Source: Marivivens geojensis (GTDB lineage: Bacteria > Pseudomonadota > Alphaproteobacteria > Rhodobacterales > Rhodobacteraceae). From it: DNA of 64,000 bases. The notes below the pieces were generated by a model. The model was not told where the DNA came from. It saw nothing but the letters and a program-made list of their open reading frames with translations, and ran no database searches. The translations under genes were made by a program, and so were the position numbers. The stretch is from NCBI RefSeq assembly GCF_023540835.1, contig NZ_JALKCU010000001.1, positions 1,054,001 to 1,118,000 of the forward strand. Reading direction: 5' to 3'. Every line of letters begins with the position of its first letter. Within the stretch, counting starts at the first letter, position 1. Below, in pieces: positions 32,551 through 42,978 of this stretch.

Positions 32551-33051
32551 GTGGTTCAGGCGTTTGAAGGCGAATACACCCAGCGGGTGGATAAAAAGGG
32601 ACGCATGTCGATCCCTGCCGATTTTCGTCGCGTCCTGCTCTCTGGTGATCCCGAAGCCGAAGCCCGCGGCAATCCCCGTTTGAAAATCGTCTACGGTCAG
32701 CACCTGAAGAACTGCGTGCAAGCCTATACGATCAATGAATATCAGCGCGTCATTGATGATATCTATGCGATGCCGCGCGAACGCTCTGCCGATCAAAAAC
32801 GTCTTGCCCACCTCTATGTGACGCAGTCGATCACGCTCGATGTCGATAAAGATGGTCGCGTGATCCTGCCAAAGTCGATCCGCGATAAGCTGTCGATCGA
32901 AGAGGGTGATGTGTATTTCCGTGGTCTCGTTGGAACCTTCGAGATGTGGAGCAACGATATCTTCCAGTCCACAGTCAACGCAGACATTGATGATTGGCTT
33001 GACGGCATGGATGATGACTTTGACCCGTTGTCATTGTTGGGGGGCAGCTGA
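32551..33051 (+). CDS. mraZ: MraZ, transcriptional regulator of the dcw cluster
   Basis: The protein has 166 residues from GTG 32551 ([25 protein letters not shown] follows). Two SpoVT/AbrB-type beta-barrel repeats are visible, the first with [16 protein letters not shown] and the second with [16 protein letters not shown], each holding the DxxGR motif that binds DNA. MraZ forms large rings and binds TGGGN repeats upstream of its own operon, and it represses division genes in E. coli. Candidate boxes are 300-340 bp upstream at the leader promoter. The stop overlaps the rsmH start (TGATG). Confidence 0.95.
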   Translation: MVQAFEGEYTQRVDKKGRMSIPADFRRVLLSGDPEAEARGNPRLKIVYGQHLKNCVQAYTINEYQRVIDDIYAMPRERSADQKRLAHLYVTQSITLDVDKDGRVILPKSIRDKLSIEEGDVYFRGLVGTFEMWSNDIFQSTVNADIDDWLDGMDDDFDPLSLLGGS

Positions 33052-34019
33052 TGTCGTCCCCAACCGATCCTCATATTCCCGTTCTTATCAGGCCGCTCAT
33101 TCGGGCGGTCTCGCCTGTTTCTGGTATCTGGCTTGATGGCACGTTTGGCGCGGGCGGCTATACCCGTGCGCTGTTGGAGGCGGGTGCTGATAAGGTTATC
33201 GGAGTGGACAGAGATCCGCTGGCGTTTGAGATGGCAAAGCCGTGGATCGGGGATTTCGGCGACCGGATTGAATTCGTGCAAGGCACCTTCTCGGACATGG
33301 ATCAATATGCGCAGAACCTTGATGGGGTTGTGCTCGATCTAGGCGTGTCGTCGATGCAGTTGGACCTCGCGGAGCGCGGCTTTTCGTTCATGAAAGAAGG
33401 CCCCCTCGATATGCGGATGAGCCAGTCGGGCACCTCTGCAGCGGACCTTTGTAACGAACTGGACGAAGAAGAGCTTGCCGATATTATCTACCTTTACGGT
33501 GAAGAACGCGCGAGCCGCCGCATCGCAAAGGCTATCGTTAAGGCGCGCCCGCTGACGACCACGCTGCAACTCGCGAAAATCGTTGAAAGCTGCTTGCCGC
33601 GTCCAAAGCCTGGGCAGAGCCATCCCGCGACCCGCACGTTCCAGGCGCTGCGCATCGCGGTAAATGATGAATACGGTCAGTTGGCCGAGGGCCTTATGGC
33701 TGCTGAGCGGGCATTGAAACCGGGTGGTCTATTGGCTGTTGTGACGTTCCATTCGGTCGAAGATCGGATGACGAAACGGTTCTTCCAGTCGCGGTCGGGC
33801 AGGACAGCAAATGCGAACCGTTACGCGCCTGAATTGGCGCAAGACAAACCTGCGTTCGAAATGGTCGAGAAAAAGGCCATTGGTCCGGATCAGCAAGAAT
33901 TGACGGAAAACCCGAGGTCACGTTCCGCAAAGCTGCGCGTTGCGCGCCGAACTGATGCGCCATCGGGAGAAATGGATCGCAAGGCGCTTGGTATGCCTCT
34001 GCGTAAAGGGGAGCGGTAA
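33051..34019 (+). CDS. rsmH: 16S rRNA (cytosine1402-N4)-methyltransferase
   Basis: This is a 322-residue SAM-dependent methyltransferase (MraW). The SAM-binding elements are [29 protein letters not shown] and [32 protein letters not shown]; the catalytic-loop region is [23 protein letters not shown], and [16 protein letters not shown] is at the end. It methylates N4 of C1402 in the ribosomal P site and fine-tunes start-codon selection. It overlaps mraZ at its start and ftsL at its end by one base each. Conserved place in dcw clusters. Confidence 0.96.
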   Translation: MSSPTDPHIPVLIRPLIRAVSPVSGIWLDGTFGAGGYTRALLEAGADKVIGVDRDPLAFEMAKPWIGDFGDRIEFVQGTFSDMDQYAQNLDGVVLDLGVSSMQLDLAERGFSFMKEGPLDMRMSQSGTSAADLCNELDEEELADIIYLYGEERASRRIAKAIVKARPLTTTLQLAKIVESCLPRPKPGQSHPATRTFQALRIAVNDEYGQLAEGLMAAERALKPGGLLAVVTFHSVEDRMTKRFFQSRSGRTANANRYAPELAQDKPAFEMVEKKAIGPDQQELTENPRSRSAKLRVARRTDAPSGEMDRKALGMPLRKGER

Positions 34020-34375
34020 TGCGTAGCCTGTTGTATGTTTTGTCCGCGCTTGGGGTCATTGCATTGGCGTTTTGGGCCTATCAGGAAAACTACCGCACTC
34101 AAGATTCCATTAAACATGTCAGGCAGTTGAGCCGCGAAATTGCGGCGGCAAATTCCAGCCTGCGGATGTTGCGGGCAGAGTGGGCCTATCTGAACCGTCC
34201 TGACCGTCTTCGCGACCTCGTTGATCTGAACTTTGACCGTCTGGGGCTTTTGCCGCTGATGCCCGATGGCTTTGGCCGTGTGGATCAAGTGATCTATCCT
34301 TCGCTTCCGCTTTTGCCCGTGTCGGGCCGTATCGTAGAAGTGTCGAGCGATGGTGATGCGGAGGGCTCCCTATGA
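34019..34375 (+). CDS. ftsL: cell division protein FtsL
   Basis: This is a 118-residue bitopic membrane protein. The single transmembrane helix is LLYVLSALGVIALAFWAY (about residues 4-21). It is followed by a periplasmic coiled coil (TQDSIKHVRQLSREIAAANSSLRMLRAEWAYLNRPDRL), in which the AEWAYLxxPDRL segment is the alphaproteobacterial FtsL hallmark. FtsL joins FtsB and FtsQ and activates FtsWI. Start and stop overlap the neighbours rsmH and ftsI (1 and 4 bp), so it is translationally coupled. Confidence 0.92.
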   Translation: MRSLLYVLSALGVIALAFWAYQENYRTQDSIKHVRQLSREIAAANSSLRMLRAEWAYLNRPDRLRDLVDLNFDRLGLLPLMPDGFGRVDQVIYPSLPLLPVSGRIVEVSSDGDAEGSL

Positions 34376-36153
34376 TCCGCACCCCGCTGCGTCCGCTGGC
34401 CCGTATCCTGAACGCCCGTCAAGCAGGGGAAAACCCTGACGCGATTGAGGCCGAAAATAAGCGCATTCGTCACGAAGCCATGCGTGACACGGACCGCGTG
34501 CGGGCCGAAAGCCGTCTTTACATTTTGGGCGGTTGTTTCTTTTTTGCGTTCACAGCGATCATTCTAAAAATGGGTGTGATTGCAACGACCTTACCCGAAG
34601 AACCTCAAGTATCGCGGGGCGGTGATCCGATCCTGTCGATGCGCTCGGATATCGTCGACCGCGAAGGTCGCGTTCTGGCAACGAACTTTGACACCTACGC
34701 TGTTTACGCGCATCCGCGCGACATGATCGATCCAGAGGTGGCTGCTTCTGAACTCGCGCGGATTTTCCCAGAGCTGGACGAAGAGCGCCTCCTCAAGGAT
34801 TTCACGGGCAATCGTAGTTTTGTCTGGATCCGTCGTCAGATCAGCCCCGAGCAGATGCAAGAAGTCTTTGACATCGGTGAACCAGGGCTGCTGTTCGGGC
34901 CACGCGAAATGCGCCTTTATCCTAACGGTCCAGTTGCAAGCCACATCCTTGGTGGATCGAACTTTGGCCGTGAAGGCGTTGATTCTGCTGAAATCGTAGG
35001 TATTGCGGGGGTTGAGCGTCAGTTTGACGATTACCTTCGTGATCCCGCTAATGGTGGTGCGCCGCTTCAGTTATCGATCGACCTGACCATTCAGGCTGCA
35101 ACCGAACGCGTTCTTGCGGGCGGTATGATGCTTATGAACGCCAAAGGTGCTGCTGCAGTACTTATGGACGTGCACACGGGCGAAATTATCTCGATGGCGT
35201 CGCTGCCCGACTTTGACCCGAACAATCGTCCGACCGTTTTGACCCAAGGCGATCAGTCCGATAGCCCGCTGTTCAACCGCGCGGTGCAGGGCGTTTACGA
35301 ATTGGGCTCTACGTTCAAGATTTTGGCTGTAGCTCAGGCGCTGGAACTTGGCTTGGTCAATCCTGACACCATGATCCAAACCCAGCCTGCGATCCGCATC
35401 GGTGGCTTTGCGATCAACGACTTCCACAGCTATGGCCGCGAGAACAGCGTTACGGATGTGATCGCGAAATCGTCGAACATCGGCACTGCGCATATCGCGG
35501 AAATGATCGGTGGCGAACGCCAGCAAGAATTCCTGCGGACGTTGGGCATCCTCGATGTATCGCCCGTTGAGCTGAGCGAAGCCCGTGCTGGTCGTCCGCA
35601 GTATCCCCGCGATTGGACGCCAATCAACACGATGACAATTTCGTATGGGCACGGTGTGGCAGCATCGCCGCTTCACCTTGCGTCGGCTTATGCGACGCTT
35701 GCGAACGGTGGTCGTTTGGTGACGCCGACGTTGATTCATGATGCGTCCAACACGGTCGGCGAACGGGTGATCAGCGAAACAACGGCACGTCAGTCGGTGG
35801 ATATGTTGCGGCAAGTTGTAACCCGCGGCACTGCATCCTTTGGTGAGGTTGCAGGCTATGAGGTCGCTGGTAAAACAGGGACTGCCGACAAAGTGCGTCC
35901 GACAGGTGGCTACTACGACGACAAGGTCATCGCGACCTTCGCGTCGGTCTTCCCCGCGTCCGACCCGAAATACGTCCTCGTTGTCACCTTGGATGAACCG
36001 AATGACACCACAGGATCAGAGCCGCGCCGCACCGCAGGTTGGACGGCTGTGCCTGTCGCAGCAGAGATGATCCGCCGTGTTGCACCCTTGCTCGGGTTGC
36101 GACCGAATATTGAAACTCCCCTTATGACGGGTGTATCGCTCGCTACAGAATAA
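34372..36153 (+). CDS. ftsI: peptidoglycan D,D-transpeptidase FtsI (PBP3)
   Basis: This is a 593-residue division transpeptidase. Order: cytoplasmic tail, transmembrane helix at about residues 48-73, PBP dimerisation/pedestal domain, transpeptidase domain. Active-site motifs are S313-T-F-K316, S367-S-N and K502-T-G-T505. The cytoplasmic tail before the helix is about 47 residues, longer than in E. coli. It crosslinks septal peptidoglycan together with FtsW. It overlaps ftsL by 4 bp and is followed after 14 bp by murE. Confidence 0.96.
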   Translation: MIRTPLRPLARILNARQAGENPDAIEAENKRIRHEAMRDTDRVRAESRLYILGGCFFFAFTAIILKMGVIATTLPEEPQVSRGGDPILSMRSDIVDREGRVLATNFDTYAVYAHPRDMIDPEVAASELARIFPELDEERLLKDFTGNRSFVWIRRQISPEQMQEVFDIGEPGLLFGPREMRLYPNGPVASHILGGSNFGREGVDSAEIVGIAGVERQFDDYLRDPANGGAPLQLSIDLTIQAATERVLAGGMMLMNAKGAAAVLMDVHTGEIISMASLPDFDPNNRPTVLTQGDQSDSPLFNRAVQGVYELGSTFKILAVAQALELGLVNPDTMIQTQPAIRIGGFAINDFHSYGRENSVTDVIAKSSNIGTAHIAEMIGGERQQEFLRTLGILDVSPVELSEARAGRPQYPRDWTPINTMTISYGHGVAASPLHLASAYATLANGGRLVTPTLIHDASNTVGERVISETTARQSVDMLRQVVTRGTASFGEVAGYEVAGKTGTADKVRPTGGYYDDKVIATFASVFPASDPKYVLVVTLDEPNDTTGSEPRRTAGWTAVPVAAEMIRRVAPLLGLRPNIETPLMTGVSLATE

Positions 36154-36167
36154 AAGGGGCATTTCAT

Positions 36168-37673
36168 ATGGCAGGCGCTGCGCAAAAGACGGTCACATTG
36201 TCAGACCTAGGACTGACGGCACAGGGGGCCTGCGATGCGCGGGTCAACGCGATCACCATCGATAGTCGCGACGTTATGCCAGGTGCCCTCTTTGGTGCAA
36301 TGCCAGGAAGCAACGTGCACGGCGCTGCATATATCGGCACGGCGCTGGAGAATGGTGCGGCTGCGATCCTGACCGACCGCGCTGGAGCTGAACTGGCCGC
36401 TGACGTTCTAGCCGATAGCAGTGCGTGTTTGATTATTTCCGAAGACCCGCGTCAGACCTTGGCACAAACGGCTGCACTCTTCTTTGGTGCACAGCCAGAG
36501 GTCGCCGTTGCAGTGACGGGGACCAATGGGAAAACCTCTGTCTCTACATTTTGCCGTCAGATTTGGACGGAACTGGGCCTTGAGGCTGTGAACCTCGGCA
36601 CCACAGGCGTTGAAGGGGCATGGACTTATCCGCTCCGCCACACGACCCCCGATCCGATCACATTGCAGCGGGTTCTGGCCTCTGCCGCGACCGAAGGCGT
36701 GACCCATGTCGCGATGGAGGCATCCTCGCACGGGCTCGATCAGCGGCGTTTGGATGGTGTGATGTTGGCGGCGGCTGGGTTTACGAACTTTACCCAAGAC
36801 CACCTCGACTATCACAAAACGTTTGAGGCTTATTTCGACGCGAAGATGGGCCTTTTTGATCGTGTGCTACCGCCCGAAGGCACGGCGGTGATCAACCTCG
36901 ATGATCCCAAGGGGATCGACGTGCTTCGCATTGCCGAACAACGTGGCCATGAGGTTCTCGGCGTTGGCCGTTCTGATCTGGCACGGTTGCGGCTCTTGTC
37001 GCAGCGGTTTGATGCGACGGGGCAGGATTTGCGGTTTGACTGGCAGGGTGAAATTCACCTGACCCGTCTGAACCTCATTGGCGGATTTCAGGCGGAAAAC
37101 GTGCTCCTTGCGGCGGGTCTCGTGATCAGCGCAGGGGCAGATCCGAAAGACGTTTTTGATACCCTACCGCATCTGACGACAGTGCGGGGTCGAATGCAAT
37201 TGGCCGCCACACGCGACAACGGCGCGGCGGTCTATGTTGATTACGCGCACACGCCTGATGCTATCGAAACCGCGCTGCAAGCCATTCGCCCGCATGTGAT
37301 GGGGCGCATTATTGCGATTGTTGGCGCTGGTGGTGATCGTGACACCACGAAACGCCCGCTGATGGGCGCCGCTGCGGCTGAGAATGCCGATGTCGTGATT
37401 GTGACCGACGATAACCCTCGGTCCGAGGACCCCGCCCTGATCCGCGCCGCCGTGATTGAAGGCGCGCACCGTGTTCGGACCAAAGATGTCTACGAGGTCG
37501 GTGATCGTGCCGAGGCGATCCTGCGGGCCGCAGACATGCTCCAACCGGGTGATGCGCTTCTTGTCGCAGGTAAGGGCCACGAGACGGGCCAGATCGTTGG
37601 CACCGATGTGCTGCATTTCGATGATGTAGAGGTCGCGTCCCAAGCCGTCCTCGCGCTGGATGGGAAAATCTGA
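36168..37673 (+). CDS. murE: UDP-MurNAc-L-Ala-D-Glu:meso-diaminopimelate ligase
   Basis: This is a 501-residue Mur ligase. The ATP-binding P-loop TGTNGKTS is at residues 117-124. The meso-DAP specificity motif DNPR is present in VTDDNPRSEDP, which predicts diaminopimelate rather than lysine in the peptide. GHETGQ near the C terminus is the last-domain motif. It adds the third residue to the peptidoglycan stem peptide in the cytoplasm. AAAAGGGGC precedes the ATG. The stop overlaps the murF start by one base. Confidence 0.97.
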   Translation: MAGAAQKTVTLSDLGLTAQGACDARVNAITIDSRDVMPGALFGAMPGSNVHGAAYIGTALENGAAAILTDRAGAELAADVLADSSACLIISEDPRQTLAQTAALFFGAQPEVAVAVTGTNGKTSVSTFCRQIWTELGLEAVNLGTTGVEGAWTYPLRHTTPDPITLQRVLASAATEGVTHVAMEASSHGLDQRRLDGVMLAAAGFTNFTQDHLDYHKTFEAYFDAKMGLFDRVLPPEGTAVINLDDPKGIDVLRIAEQRGHEVLGVGRSDLARLRLLSQRFDATGQDLRFDWQGEIHLTRLNLIGGFQAENVLLAAGLVISAGADPKDVFDTLPHLTTVRGRMQLAATRDNGAAVYVDYAHTPDAIETALQAIRPHVMGRIIAIVGAGGDRDTTKRPLMGAAAAENADVVIVTDDNPRSEDPALIRAAVIEGAHRVRTKDVYEVGDRAEAILRAADMLQPGDALLVAGKGHETGQIVGTDVLHFDDVEVASQAVLALDGKI

Positions 37674-39121
37674 TGACAACGCCGCTTTGGACTTCGCGTG
37701 ATGCTGTGGCCGCAACGGGTGGCACGGCGACCTGTGACTGGTCGGTCACTGGCGTGTCGATTGATACCCGAACCCTGCAAGAGGGTGACCTCTTTGTCGC
37801 GCTCAAAGCGGCGCGGGATGGGCATGATTTCGTAGCGCAGGCTTTGGCGTCCGGGGCAGGGGCGGCATTGGTCACGCACCGTCCCGAAGGTGTTGCAGAA
37901 GATGCGCCGCTGCTGATCGTCGACGATGTTCTGACGGCGTTAGAAGATTTGGGGCGCGCAGCACGTGCGCGGACAAAGGCCCGCGTCGTTGCTGTGACGG
38001 GGTCGGTCGGCAAAACCTCGACCAAGGAAATGCTACGCGATGTCTTGGGCACCCAAGGCAAAACTCACGCGGCAGAGGCGTCTTACAACAATCACTGGGG
38101 CGTTCCGCTGACCTTGGCGCGGATGCCTGCGGACACGAAATACGCGGTGATCGAAATCGGGATGAACCACCCCGGAGAGATCGCACCGCTCGCTAAAATG
38201 GCGCGTCCACATGTGGTCATGATCACGACCGTTGCCGCCGCGCACCTTGAGGCGTTTGAAAATATCGACGGGATCGCCCGCGAAAAGTCCGCGATTTGCG
38301 AGGGGTTAGAGCCCAAAGGCACCGCCGTTCTGAACGGTGACCTGTCGAATTCGCAAATCTTGATCGATGCCGCCCGTGCCAAAGGCGCGAAGGTCATCAC
38401 CTTTGGTCAGTCCAAAGGATGCCATCACCGTATGCTCGACCTTCGGATTTGCGAAGGTGCGACGGTGGCGCAGGCCCGTGCATGGCGTACGCCTGTGTTG
38501 CTTAAGGTTGCGACCGAGGGCCGTCACTTTGCCATGAACGCCTTGGGCGTGGTGGCAGTGGTGCAGGCGCTTGGCGCGGATCGGACCAAAGCGATGCTCG
38601 ACCTCGGGCAATGGTCGCCTCCTGCTGGGCGTGGCCTCTCTGAACAGATCGTCACCGATCCCGCGCGCGATGGTCACTACTTTGATCTGATCGACGATGC
38701 GTTCAACGCGAACCCCACGTCGCTCTCTGCGAGCCTCGAAGTTCTGGCCGCGCGCAAGCCGCGCAACGGCTTTGGCCGCTATGCCAAAGGTCGCCGCGTT
38801 GCGATCCTCGGGGATATGCTGGAGCTTGGTCCCGATGAGATCGCATTGCACGCTGGGATGGTGAACGATCAGTCGATTGCAGATATTCAGGTGGTCCACT
38901 GCGTCGGCAATCGTATGCGTCATATGTGGGAAGCGCTCCCCGAAGGGAAACGCGGCCACTGGGAAGAAACCGCACAAGATCTCATCCCTGATATTAACCG
39001 TTTGGTAGACAGCGGTGACGTTGTTTTGGTTAAAGGGTCCAAAGGCAGCAAAGTCAGCCTAGTCGTTGACGCGCTCCGTAAATTGGGGCAACGCAGAGCC
39101 AAGTCCGAACAAGAGGCCTGA
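37673..39121 (+). CDS. murF: UDP-MurNAc-tripeptide--D-alanyl-D-alanine ligase
   Basis: This is a 482-residue Mur ligase with P-loop [13 protein letters not shown] (about residues 109-121), [18 protein letters not shown] following it, [19 protein letters not shown] in the central domain and [16 protein letters not shown] in the C-terminal part. It adds D-Ala-D-Ala to complete the UDP-MurNAc-pentapeptide. It follows murE with one shared base and precedes mraY by 5 bp. Confidence 0.97.
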   Translation: MTTPLWTSRDAVAATGGTATCDWSVTGVSIDTRTLQEGDLFVALKAARDGHDFVAQALASGAGAALVTHRPEGVAEDAPLLIVDDVLTALEDLGRAARARTKARVVAVTGSVGKTSTKEMLRDVLGTQGKTHAAEASYNNHWGVPLTLARMPADTKYAVIEIGMNHPGEIAPLAKMARPHVVMITTVAAAHLEAFENIDGIAREKSAICEGLEPKGTAVLNGDLSNSQILIDAARAKGAKVITFGQSKGCHHRMLDLRICEGATVAQARAWRTPVLLKVATEGRHFAMNALGVVAVVQALGADRTKAMLDLGQWSPPAGRGLSEQIVTDPARDGHYFDLIDDAFNANPTSLSASLEVLAARKPRNGFGRYAKGRRVAILGDMLELGPDEIALHAGMVNDQSIADIQVVHCVGNRMRHMWEALPEGKRGHWEETAQDLIPDINRLVDSGDVVLVKGSKGSKVSLVVDALRKLGQRRAKSEQEA

Positions 39122-39126
39122 TTTTT

Positions 39127-40209
39127 ATGCTGTATTTGTTAACATACCTGTCTGATGGCGGCGATTTTTTTAACCTTTTCCGCTACATCTCTTTCCGCGC
39201 GGGCGGTGCATTCCTCACCGCGCTCATTTTCGGTTTCATGTTCGGGAAACCGCTGATCAACGTTTTGCGTCGCAAGCAGGGCAAGGGGCAGCCGATCCGC
39301 TCTGACGGTCCAGAGGGTCACTTTGTCAAAGCTGGCACGCCGACAATGGGCGGGCTGTTGATCGTTGGGGCTTTGGCGTTTTCGACAATCCTTTGGGCGC
39401 GGATGGATAACCCGTTTGTGCTGATGGTGCTGTTCGTCACCCTGTCTTATGCGATGATTGGTTTCGCTGACGACTACGCAAAGGTTAGTAAGCAAAGCAC
39501 CGATGGCGTGTCGGGCAAGGTGCGTCTTGTTCTCGGGTTTGGCGTCGCGGCACTGGCGGGGTTTTGGGCGTCCTACTTCCACCCCGAGGCGTTATCCAAC
39601 GAACTGGCGTTCCCGATCTTTAAGAACCTTCTGGTCGATCTGGGCTTCCTCTTTGTGCCCTTCGCGATGCTCGTCATCGTGGGTGCGGCGAATGCTGTGA
39701 ACTTTACCGATGGCTTGGATGGTCTGGCTGTTATGCCTGTGATGATCGCGGCGGCGACCTTTGGGATTATCGCGTATGCTGTCGGTCGCGTCGACTTTAC
39801 CGAATACCTTGAAGTGCATTATGTCCCAGAAGCAGGCGAGATCACCATTTTCTGCGCGGCCCTAATTGGCGGCGGTCTTGGGTTCCTGTGGTATAACGCA
39901 CCGCCCGCGGCTGTGTTCATGGGCGACACGGGTTCCCTCGCGCTGGGTGGTGCCTTGGGCGCGATTGCAGTTGCGACAAAGCACGAGATCGTTCTGTCGA
40001 TCGTCGGCGGCCTCTTTGTGATGGAGACCCTGTCGGTGATCATTCAGGTCGCGTATTTCAAACGCACGGGCAAACGTGTGTTCCTGATGGCGCCGATCCA
40101 CCACCACTACGAAAAGAAGGGCTGGTCAGAGCCGCAGATCGTGATCCGCTTCTGGATTATCTCGCTCATCCTTGCGATGATCGGTCTGGCGACGCTCAAA
40201 GTCCGCTAA
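39127..40209 (+). CDS. mraY: phospho-N-acetylmuramoyl-pentapeptide transferase
   Basis: This is a 360-residue integral membrane enzyme with about ten hydrophobic segments. Conserved cytoplasmic loops are readable: [19 protein letters not shown] (the DD pair), [22 protein letters not shown] and [12 protein letters not shown]. It transfers phospho-MurNAc-pentapeptide to undecaprenyl phosphate and makes lipid I. It is preceded by murF (5 bp) and followed by murD (24 bp). Confidence 0.97.
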   Translation: MLYLLTYLSDGGDFFNLFRYISFRAGGAFLTALIFGFMFGKPLINVLRRKQGKGQPIRSDGPEGHFVKAGTPTMGGLLIVGALAFSTILWARMDNPFVLMVLFVTLSYAMIGFADDYAKVSKQSTDGVSGKVRLVLGFGVAALAGFWASYFHPEALSNELAFPIFKNLLVDLGFLFVPFAMLVIVGAANAVNFTDGLDGLAVMPVMIAAATFGIIAYAVGRVDFTEYLEVHYVPEAGEITIFCAALIGGGLGFLWYNAPPAAVFMGDTGSLALGGALGAIAVATKHEIVLSIVGGLFVMETLSVIIQVAYFKRTGKRVFLMAPIHHHYEKKGWSEPQIVIRFWIISLILAMIGLATLKVR

Positions 40210-40233
40210 TTCCAATATCATACTGAGGTTCTC

Positions 40234-41634
40234 ATGATCCCCGTTCTCGGTTTCGAAGATCAGACCGTTGCTGTCCTTGGCCTTGGTCGGTCGGGGCGGG
40301 CCACGGCGGCTGCGCTCAATGCGGGCGGAGCACGTGCGGTGGCATGGGACGACAACCCTGCCGCACGTGAAGCAGCAGAGGCCGAAGGGATCGAATTGCG
40401 CGACATGACGCGGCAGGGGGCCTTTGATGGCGTATCCTGTTTGGTCGTTTCCCCTGGTATTCCGCACCTCTATCCTGCGCCGAACCCTGTGATTGCTGCG
40501 GCTTGGGACGCAGGTGTTGCGGTCGATAACGACATCGGCTTATTTTTTCGATCCTTTGCGACCTACACATGGGACGATTTCGATCAACAGCCCAAGGTGA
40601 TCGCTGTTACGGGGTCGAACGGGAAATCGACAACATCGGCCTTGATCCACCACATCCTCACCGAAGCAGGCCGCCCGACCCAATTGGCGGGCAACATCGG
40701 TCGTGGCGTTTTGGACATCGATCCCGCCCGCGATGGTGAGGTTGTGGTGCTGGAACTGTCGTCTTACCAAACCGATCTTGCCCGTGCGATGACGCCCGAT
40801 GTGGGTGTCTTCACCAACCTGTCGCCTGACCATTTGGATCGGCACGCGGGATTGGGTGGCTATTTCGCGGCCAAGCGCCGTCTGTTCGCCGAAGGTGGTC
40901 CCGATCGCTGCGTGATTGGCGTGGACGAGGTTGAGGGGCGTTACCTCGCCAACCAGCTGTCCGAAGGGCAGGCGGATGATCGTGTGATCCGTATTTCCTC
41001 GGCTCGGAAATTGGACGGCGAAGGCTGGACGGTCTTTGCGCGAAAAGGGTTCCTCGCTGAATGGCGCAAGGGGCGTCAGGTGGCGTCGATTGATATGCGC
41101 GGCATCCTTGGCCTTCCGGGGGGCCATAATCACCAGAACGCGTGCGCCGCCTATGCGGCCTGTCGCACCTTGGGTATCGGCCCCAAGACGATTGAAGAAG
41201 CGATGAAGACCTACCCCGGTCTGCCGCACCGCAGCCAGTTGATCGGCGAAAAAGACGGCGTGCGCTATGTGAATGACAGTAAGGCTACGAACGTCGATAG
41301 CGCGGCAAAGGCGCTGCAGGCGTTTCCGCGTATCCGCTGGATTTGTGGCGGTCTGCAGAAAGAGGGCGGCTTGGACGGTTTGTTGCCGCATCTAAGCGCT
41401 GTGGCGAAGGCCTATGTGATTGGCCGTGAAGCCGCACAATTCGCGATGCAGCTTGGTGGGGTGGAGGCTGAGGTCTGCACCACGATGGAGGCAGCGGTTG
41501 CTCGTGCGAGCGCCGAAGCAGAGGCGGGCGATACGGTCCTGCTAGCGCCTGCCTGCGCGAGTTTCGATCAATACGACAACTTCGAAAAGCGCGGCGATGA
41601 TTTCGCGGCGCAAGTGCGGGCGATTATCGGTTAA
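40234..41634 (+). CDS. murD: UDP-MurNAc-L-alanine:D-glutamate ligase
   Basis: This is a 466-residue Mur ligase. The N-terminal UMAG-binding fold begins [17 protein letters not shown]; the P-loop is [12 protein letters not shown]; then [28 protein letters not shown] and [15 protein letters not shown]. The last motif with SKATN is typical of MurD. It adds D-glutamate to UDP-MurNAc-L-Ala in the cytoplasm. A convergent flavoprotein gene ends 8 bp after its stop. Confidence 0.97.
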   Translation: MIPVLGFEDQTVAVLGLGRSGRATAAALNAGGARAVAWDDNPAAREAAEAEGIELRDMTRQGAFDGVSCLVVSPGIPHLYPAPNPVIAAAWDAGVAVDNDIGLFFRSFATYTWDDFDQQPKVIAVTGSNGKSTTSALIHHILTEAGRPTQLAGNIGRGVLDIDPARDGEVVVLELSSYQTDLARAMTPDVGVFTNLSPDHLDRHAGLGGYFAAKRRLFAEGGPDRCVIGVDEVEGRYLANQLSEGQADDRVIRISSARKLDGEGWTVFARKGFLAEWRKGRQVASIDMRGILGLPGGHNHQNACAAYAACRTLGIGPKTIEEAMKTYPGLPHRSQLIGEKDGVRYVNDSKATNVDSAAKALQAFPRIRWICGGLQKEGGLDGLLPHLSAVAKAYVIGREAAQFAMQLGGVEAEVCTTMEAAVARASAEAEAGDTVLLAPACASFDQYDNFEKRGDDFAAQVRAIIG

Positions 41635-41641
41635 AGGCAGG

Positions 41642-42823
41642 TCAGGCGCGGTTCGCGATTGCTGTGCCTGCGGCATGGGCAGAGGCCCACGCCCATTGGA
41701 AGTTATATCCGCCGAGCCAACCTGTGACATCCACGGATTCCCCGATGAAGTAGAGGCCGTCGACCTGTTTTGCTTCCATCGTTGTTGAGGATAGGCCGTC
41801 TGTGTCGACGCCGCCTAGTGTGACTTCGGCGGTGCGGTAACCTTCGGTGCCAGTGGGTTTGACCTGCCAATGAGAAAGAGCGAGGCGGAGGTTTTCAATC
41901 CGTCCGTCCGACCATTCCGCGCAATTGCCTGAGAGGTCGAATTCGGCGGTTAGGTGATCGACTAGGCGCGACGGGAGAACGCGGGCGAGGATGGTTGTGA
42001 TTGATTTGCGGGGATCGCTGCTGCGCGCCTTGCGAAGTGTTTCGGTCAGATCAATCGTTGGGATTAGATCGATGTCGACCGCTTCGCCGCTGGTCCAATA
42101 ACTTGAGACTTGAAGCATCGCAGGGCCAGAGAGGCCACGGTGGGTACACAAGAGCGCTTCGGCAAAGGCTGGGCCAGTGGTGGCGCGGGCCAAAACAGGG
42201 AGGGCGATGCCTGACACTTCAGCAAAGCGGCTGTCGGAAAAGGTAAACGGCACGAGGGCGGGACGCGTTTCTGTGACCGCGAGACCGAACTGCTCTGCGA
42301 TTTGATAGGCGAAGCCCGTGGCGCCCATTTTCGGGATTGATTTGCCGCCCGTGGCAACGACCAGATGATCGGCTTCGACGGTGATGTCTTTGCCATTGCG
42401 GCGCAGGGACACGGTAAAACGGTCGGTATGGCGTACTTCGATGATTTCGGTTTCAAGCCAGAGCTTCGCGCCTGCCTTTTCCGCCTCGGTTACCAACATA
42501 TTCACGATGTCTTTGGCGGAGTTATCGCAGAACAATTGGCCGAGCGTCTTTTCGTGCCAGCCTATGCCATGGGCACTCACCAGCCCGATGAAATCCCATG
42601 GGGTGTAGCGGGCGAGCGCGGATTTGCAGAAGTGAGGGTTCTGGCTGAGGAAGTTCTTAGCCGACACGTCCATATTCGTGAAATTGCAGCGCCCACCGCC
42701 TGAAATGCGGATCTTTTCGCCCGCACGTTTCGCGTGGTCGACAACCAACACATCGCGACCCGCATGGGCAGCGCAGAACAGGCCGGCGGCACCGGCACCA
42801 AGGATGAGCGTACGAACCTTCAT
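41642..42823 (-). CDS. NAD(P)/FAD-dependent oxidoreductase, BaiN/HI0933 (YhiN) family
   Basis: This is a 393-residue flavoprotein. The N-terminal FAD-binding Rossmann motif is ILGAGAAGLFCAAHAG, followed by the family signature RISGGGRCNFTNMD. VVATGGKSIPKMGATGFAYQIAEQFG lies in the middle, and the terminal FAD contact is YFIGESVDVTGWLGGYNFQWAWASAHAAG. The group is annotated variously as aminoacetone oxidase-like or BaiN; the physiological reaction is uncertain. It is transcribed against the dcw cluster, between murD and ftsW, and splits the operon so that ftsW needs its own promoter in the 155-bp divergent gap. Confidence 0.9.
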   Translation of the reverse strand: MKVRTLILGAGAAGLFCAAHAGRDVLVVDHAKRAGEKIRISGGGRCNFTNMDVSAKNFLSQNPHFCKSALARYTPWDFIGLVSAHGIGWHEKTLGQLFCDNSAKDIVNMLVTEAEKAGAKLWLETEIIEVRHTDRFTVSLRRNGKDITVEADHLVVATGGKSIPKMGATGFAYQIAEQFGLAVTETRPALVPFTFSDSRFAEVSGIALPVLARATTGPAFAEALLCTHRGLSGPAMLQVSSYWTSGEAVDIDLIPTIDLTETLRKARSSDPRKSITTILARVLPSRLVDHLTAEFDLSGNCAEWSDGRIENLRLALSHWQVKPTGTEGYRTAEVTLGGVDTDGLSSTTMEAKQVDGLYFIGESVDVTGWLGGYNFQWAWASAHAAGTAIANRA

Positions 42824-42978
42824 GTGCCTTCCCTGACGGCTTTTGACTGATCGCGCAAGTGGTCAGAAGGAATCCGCCGATTCAGCTTATTTTGCTGGCC
42901 TTTTTAGAGGGCTCTGATTACTATCAACATCAGATCCGGCAAACGGACGATATTGAGGCAGTTAGCGGTAAGAGTTCC

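Noticed and set aside
32227-32811. Minus-strand 194-residue open frame across the leader and mraZ start
   Set aside because: It runs antisense to mraZ and through the hairpin; composition follows the mraZ codons, so it is a shadow frame.
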